7,677 nucleotides of DNA from an uncultured Mucispirillum sp. Its GTDB lineage: Bacteria > Chrysiogenota > Deferribacteres > Deferribacterales > Mucispirillaceae. A model generated the notes under the pieces. The model made no database searches. It saw only the letters and a list, made by a program, of their open reading frames with translations, and was not told where the DNA came from. Location of the stretch: the NCBI GenBank assembly GCA_910586745.1, contig CAJUJZ010000108.1:1-7677 (forward strand). The letters are read 5' to 3'. Numbering within the stretch: the first letter of the stretch is position 1; the number at the start of each line of letters is the position of its first letter. Positions 4,636 to 7,677 of the stretch are shown piece after piece. The position numbers and the translations under genes are program-made.

Positions 4636-5742
4636 TTATAAAATATGTTTGCCGTCTTTATATACAAGCACACCGTCAGCTTCTACTGTTCCGCCGTTTT
4701 TCATATCTTTTATTAAATCCCAGTGCAGTGCAGAAACATTTTTACCACCAACTTCTTGATAACTTGCACCTATTGCTAAGTGTATTGATTTACCTATTTT
4801 TTCATCAAAGAGTATATTTTTTGTAGGGATTTGTATATTATCATTAAGTCCGAAAGCTATTTCTCCAGCAAAGCGAGAGCCATCGTCCATATCAAGCATT
4901 TTATGTAAGAAATCCTGTCCTTTTTCAGCACGGGCTTCTACAACTTTTCCTTTTTCAAACCTTAAGAAAACATTTTTTGCTTCCACACCATTATAAATGG
5001 TAGGGATATCAAATAAAATAGTGCCTTCTGCACTGTCTTCTACTGGGCTTGTAAATACTTCGCCGTCTGGCATATTTCTGTATCCGCAGCAGTTTTCCCA
5101 CTTTCTCCCCATTACTTTTAATTTTAAGTCAGTATCTTTTCCTTTAATATGCAGCCATTTAGTGCCGTTCATTCTGTTTGATATAGCTTCTTGTTCTGCT
5201 TCTACTTTTTTCCATGCAGCAATAGGGTCATCTTCATTTAATTTGCAGGCTTCATAAACGAAGGCTGTATACTCATCAAGGGACATTTCTGCATCTTGAG
5301 CCATAGACTGGTTAGGGTATGGGCATAATGACCAGCGGAACTTACCTTCTAACTCTCTTTTATTCATAATTTCTCTTACAGGAAGTGCAGTTTTTCTCAT
5401 TAAAGCAATTTTGCTGTGGTTTGCATTTGTAAGAGATTTAGTATTGATGGTAGAATCAATATATATATAAGCAGTCATAATTTCAGCCTGTTTTATATCA
5501 AATTCAGGCAGATAAGTAAGCTGTTCCTGGCTTGCATATTTTGCCATATATTCCTGACTTTCTGGAATGAAAAGCCTTAAAAATGGATATGCACCAAGTT
5601 TTATAATTTCTTTATACATTGCTTTTACAAGAGGTTCTGCCGATGTTTCTGCTTTTATCTGCACTACATCGCCTTTTGTTAAATTAAGGGAATGTTGTGT
5701 AATAAGTTTTGCTAATTTTTCTTCATAAGATATATACTGCAT
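4636..5742 (-). CDS. M29-family metallo-aminopeptidase (AmpS/PepS/AmpT type)
   Basis: This 368-residue cytoplasmic enzyme removes N-terminal amino acids from peptides using a two-metal centre. All expected ligands are visible: Glu228 in MPDGEVFTSP, Glu294 in FAGEIAFGLN, His321 in SIHLAIG, and His340 plus Asp342 in ALHWDL. Tyr328, seven residues after His321, fits the conserved active-site tyrosine. The two glutamates are 66 residues apart, as I recall for Thermus AmpT. The N-terminal half (1-190) matches the family's non-catalytic substrate-channel domain. At 368 residues it belongs to the shorter members; AmpS and AmpT are near 410. The ATG start is supported by AAGGAG (5753-5748) five bases upstream. 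The gene stands alone, converging on GGGtGRT, with its probable terminator at 4352-4388. Its promoter is not clear. The family is usually broad in specificity, so the substrate cannot be named. Confidence 0.92.
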   Translation of the reverse strand: MQYISYEEKLAKLITQHSLNLTKGDVVQIKAETSAEPLVKAMYKEIIKLGAYPFLRLFIPESQEYMAKYASQEQLTYLPEFDIKQAEIMTAYIYIDSTINTKSLTNANHSKIALMRKTALPVREIMNKRELEGKFRWSLCPYPNQSMAQDAEMSLDEYTAFVYEACKLNEDDPIAAWKKVEAEQEAISNRMNGTKWLHIKGKDTDLKLKVMGRKWENCCGYRNMPDGEVFTSPVEDSAEGTILFDIPTIYNGVEAKNVFLRFEKGKVVEARAEKGQDFLHKMLDMDDGSRFAGEIAFGLNDNIQIPTKNILFDEKIGKSIHLAIGASYQEVGGKNVSALHWDLIKDMKNGGTVEADGVLVYKDGKHIL

Positions 5743-5802
5743 AAAATCTCCTTGCTGTGTTCTAATTTTATATTGAAAATATATAAATAATCATATATAT
5801 TA

Positions 5803-5837
5803 AGTATACAATTAAGTCTGTTATGCAAAATTGTCAA
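5803..5837 (-). promoter_or_regulatory. Possible promoter elements for the aminopeptidase gene
   Basis: The minus strand has a perfect TTGACA (5837-5832) and a good -10 box TATACT (5808-5803), but the spacing is 23 bases, too long for one promoter. At 17 bases TTGACA would pair with TAATTG, a poor -10. Either the -10 works with a weak -35, or the TTGACA is fortuitous. The gap 5743-5930 shows nothing else convincing apart from A/T-rich short inverted repeats. Confidence 0.3.
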
Positions 5838-5930
5838 TGTTTTTATAAGGATAATACTTTCTTTTAACATTTTTTAAGAAGATTATAGTAAAATATGTAT
5901 TATTTTTATTAATGTTTTATGAGTGCAGTT

Positions 5931-6938
5931 ATGAAAAAGTATTTGATGATTATTTTTATTCTTTTAGTATCCTTACAATCATACGGTCAGGGTAGTAATA
6001 GTTTGGGCAGTATGCAGGTTATTACGCCAAAAGATTATTTCAATAAAGATAATATATCATATTATTTTGGGTATGACGGCATTAAAGCTTTAAAAATAGA
6101 CAACAGTTCATTAATTATGGATAAACTAGCAGTCTTTTCAAATCATGGTTATGGTCATTTATCGCTCAGCAGTTTTTTAAATAGTGATTCTAAAGCTTTA
6201 TATGAAGATGATGGCTCATTAGTTATATATAGAACTAACAGCGATTACAGCTGTCAAAATGATATAGGAAGTAACTGTTTATATTCGCCTGTATATATAA
6301 GGAAGATTAATAAAAAAAGTTTAACAGGCAGTATTTCGCTTTATAGGATAGATAATTCTATTCCACTTGAAGAAAAAGATACTATTAATTTTCCAATAGG
6401 TTCAGAGCTTTATTCTATTGTGGTAGAAGTTCCGGCTTATGATTTTAGCACATTTACAGATATGGAAAGTCTTGTATGTTCTAAAAATGAAGATAACTTA
6501 TGTCGTGGAGTTATAAGTAACAGCGTATTAGATAAAACAGCATTATTTGAATTATCCTGTATGAAAGAAAAGGATAAAGAGTTTGTATTTTCAGATACTG
6601 GTGATGGTTTAGTGTATCAGTTTGATTTAATTGAAAATAAGCTTATTCCATATAATAAAGAATGTGTGCAGTCAATAGTGAATATTGATGATTTGCAGGG
6701 CTGCATAGAACAAGGGATGCCGCAGGGCAAAATAACACAGAGTAAACACCCGTCAGGCATTATTTACTGGGAGATTGATTATAAAAATCCTGCTGTGGAT
6801 AATGTATTTTTTTGGGTTAATAACAGGGGGGAGCCATTTAAAGCTTATACTAACAGCAGGTTGGTTTATAATTTTAGTTTATTTAATAAAGATGCTGCTG
6901 ATATAATAAGCAGGGTATTTATTAGTAAATTTGAATAG
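5931..6938 (+). CDS. Sec-exported cysteine-containing protein of unknown function
   Basis: I do not recognise this family. From the ATG at 5931 the product has 335 residues and starts with a standard signal peptide: MKK, hydrophobic core to about residue 15, likely cleavage near SYG/Q around 19-21. There is no lipobox cysteine. An ATG four codons upstream (5919) is possible, but neither start has a strong Shine-Dalgarno; 5931 gives the normal n-region. The mature part has seven cysteines, six of them in close pairs (108/116, 183/191, 245/258 from this start), with Cys210 unpaired, suggesting periplasmic or surface disulfides. Sequence is rich in Ser, Asn, Tyr and Asp, with short beta-like segments such as GSELYSIVVEVPAYDF and GIIYWEIDYKNPAVDNVFFWV. 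A TetR-family regulator starts 9 bp after the stop, so both are probably one operon. Confidence 0.8.
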   Translation: MKKYLMIIFILLVSLQSYGQGSNSLGSMQVITPKDYFNKDNISYYFGYDGIKALKIDNSSLIMDKLAVFSNHGYGHLSLSSFLNSDSKALYEDDGSLVIYRTNSDYSCQNDIGSNCLYSPVYIRKINKKSLTGSISLYRIDNSIPLEEKDTINFPIGSELYSIVVEVPAYDFSTFTDMESLVCSKNEDNLCRGVISNSVLDKTALFELSCMKEKDKEFVFSDTGDGLVYQFDLIENKLIPYNKECVQSIVNIDDLQGCIEQGMPQGKITQSKHPSGIIYWEIDYKNPAVDNVFFWVNNRGEPFKAYTNSRLVYNFSLFNKDAADIISRVFISKFE

Positions 6939-6947
6939 AGAGGTTTT

Positions 6948-7535
6948 ATGAGAGAAAGGCATAGATCAAAGGAAACAAAAGAAAGGTTTAAAAAAGCATT
7001 TTTTGCTTTATATGCAGAAAAAAAAATTGAAAAAATTACAATTAAAGAGGTGGCAGAATTAGCAGGTTTTAATCGTGGTACTTTTTATTTATATTATAAA
7101 AGTATATATGATTTACTGCAAAAATCAGAGCAGGAGCTTCTTGATGATTTTGCTAAAATGTTAGATCTTAATGTTAAGTTTTATTTTGGTTTGATAGATG
7201 CACCAGATGAATCAATGCTGTCAAATTCTATAGAACATACTGAATATATCCGCATATTAAATAGTGAAAATGGTGACCCTCGTTTTAAATCTCGTATGAA
7301 AAATATTATAAAAGATGCTTATAGAAAACATATAAATCAGAATAATACTGTAGTAAGTAAAGTTGAATATCTGCTTGAATATGTTGTAGAAGCAAATATG
7401 TCTATTTTTCAATACTGGTTTATGAATAGAGATAAAGATTTTCCAAGAATTTCATTAAAAGATATTAGAGAGATTATTCAGTATGTAGACCAGAATGGTT
7501 TTAAAAAAGCCTTTGAAACATTTGCAGATAAGTAA
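6948..7535 (+). CDS. TetR/AcrR-family transcriptional regulator
   Basis: This 195-residue cytoplasmic protein has the classic N-terminal TetR DNA-binding domain in residues 8-58. The helix-turn-helix spans ITIKEVAELAGFNRGTFYLYY (about 30-50), followed by the usual KSIYDLL start of helix 4. The rest (about 60-195) is the helical ligand-binding and dimerisation domain. EANMSIFQYWFMNRDKDFP (about 148-166) resembles the C-terminal pattern of short TetR-like proteins. It has no cysteine. AGAGG (6939-6943) lies four bases before the ATG and abuts the stop codon of the upstream gene, showing translational coupling or at least cotranscription. TetR proteins usually repress their own operon and respond to a small ligand, so control of the upstream secreted gene is likely, but no convincing operator palindrome was found. 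The inducer is unknown. Confidence 0.92.
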   Translation: MRERHRSKETKERFKKAFFALYAEKKIEKITIKEVAELAGFNRGTFYLYYKSIYDLLQKSEQELLDDFAKMLDLNVKFYFGLIDAPDESMLSNSIEHTEYIRILNSENGDPRFKSRMKNIIKDAYRKHINQNNTVVSKVEYLLEYVVEANMSIFQYWFMNRDKDFPRISLKDIREIIQYVDQNGFKKAFETFADK

Positions 7536-7595
7536 TTGAATATATTTTATATTATACAGCTTTCACATTATAAGTCATTTTGAGACTGATTTGTA

Positions 7596-7677
7596 AAGGC
7601 GAAAAAACTAATATTTTATATATTGCAGTAATGTATAATATATTTAAAACTATCTAGCTTTTTAGATACCTCGCCTT
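7596..7677. repeat. Inverted repeat at the right window edge
   Basis: AAGGCGA (7596-7602) is complementary to TCGCCTT (7671-7677), the last bases of the window, and encloses a small 6-bp stem TATCTA/TAGATA (7651-7656 with 7663-7668). A TATAAT at 7634-7639 lacks a good -35. The remaining 7536-7595 holds no gene, and no T-tract terminator was seen after the TetR gene. The element may continue beyond the window. Confidence 0.25.

Noticed and set aside
4526..4826. Two rightward open frames crossing the convergent gap and the 3' end of the peptidase gene
   Set aside because: They run through the terminator hairpin and antisense to M29 coding sequence; the hydrophobic look comes from T-rich sequence.
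4997..5257. Rightward 86-codon frame antisense to the aminopeptidase
   Set aside because: It lies fully inside a gene with intact metal-ligand motifs and has no initiation signals.
5778..5801. AATATAT/ATATATT inverted repeat as a TetR operator
   Set aside because: It is pure A/T, common by chance in this DNA, and is nearer to the divergent peptidase promoter; nothing links it to the TetR protein.
1..7677. CRISPR array, tRNA, rRNA or transposase genes
   Set aside because: No regularly spaced repeats, cloverleaf consensus, rRNA motifs or transposase/integrase motifs were seen on either strand.

Overview
This is an AT-rich window (roughly one third G+C by eye) with strong Shine-Dalgarno sites, sigma70-type promoters and Sec signal peptides. 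One product looks like a small outer-membrane beta-barrel, so a low-GC, didermic, probably anaerobic bacterium is likely. The paired NifU-like and GGGtGRT genes fit anaerobic gut lineages such as Deferribacterota (Mucispirillum-like), Brachyspira or fusobacteria. This placement is a guess from gene content and not a phylogenetic result. No mobile-element gene, CRISPR array, tRNA or rRNA was found.

Layout. 71-1318 (-) encodes a calcium/cation antiporter (CaCA)-type exchanger. Its leader (about 1350-1486, -) reads as a yybP-ykoY manganese riboswitch followed by an intrinsic terminator, and the two structures compete for the same five bases, as expected of a switch that turns on in Mn2+. Upstream on the same strand is rpsT (1559-1831, GTG start) with a good promoter. 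A second promoter fires in the opposite direction from the same intergenic gap into 2039-2581 (+), a small exported barrel-like protein. 37 bp later, and possibly on the same transcript, come a NifU/IscU-like Fe-S scaffold (2619-3311) and a GGGtGRT-family protein (3329-4327), a conserved pair of unknown function.

The convergent gap 4328-4635 holds two near-identical 33-bp terminator hairpins 221 bp apart in the same orientation. Only the left copy keeps the A-tract and only the right copy keeps the T-tract. Between them lies a hairpin-rich segment with a 9-bp inverted repeat at its ends. This looks like one bidirectional terminator split by a duplication or a small insertion. 4636-5742 (-) is an M29-type metallo-aminopeptidase with all its expected metal ligands.

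The right side is a compact two-gene unit: a Sec-exported protein of unknown family with seven cysteines (5931-6938) and, 9 bp later, a TetR-family regulator (6948-7535). The last 142 bp contain no recognisable gene.

The functional themes are Mn2+ homeostasis (riboswitch plus exchanger), Fe-S biology (NifU-like/GGGtGRT), and an uncharacterised envelope protein with its own regulator. The two best leads are the manganese switch, which implies that the CaCA protein exports Mn2+, and the GGGtGRT pair.
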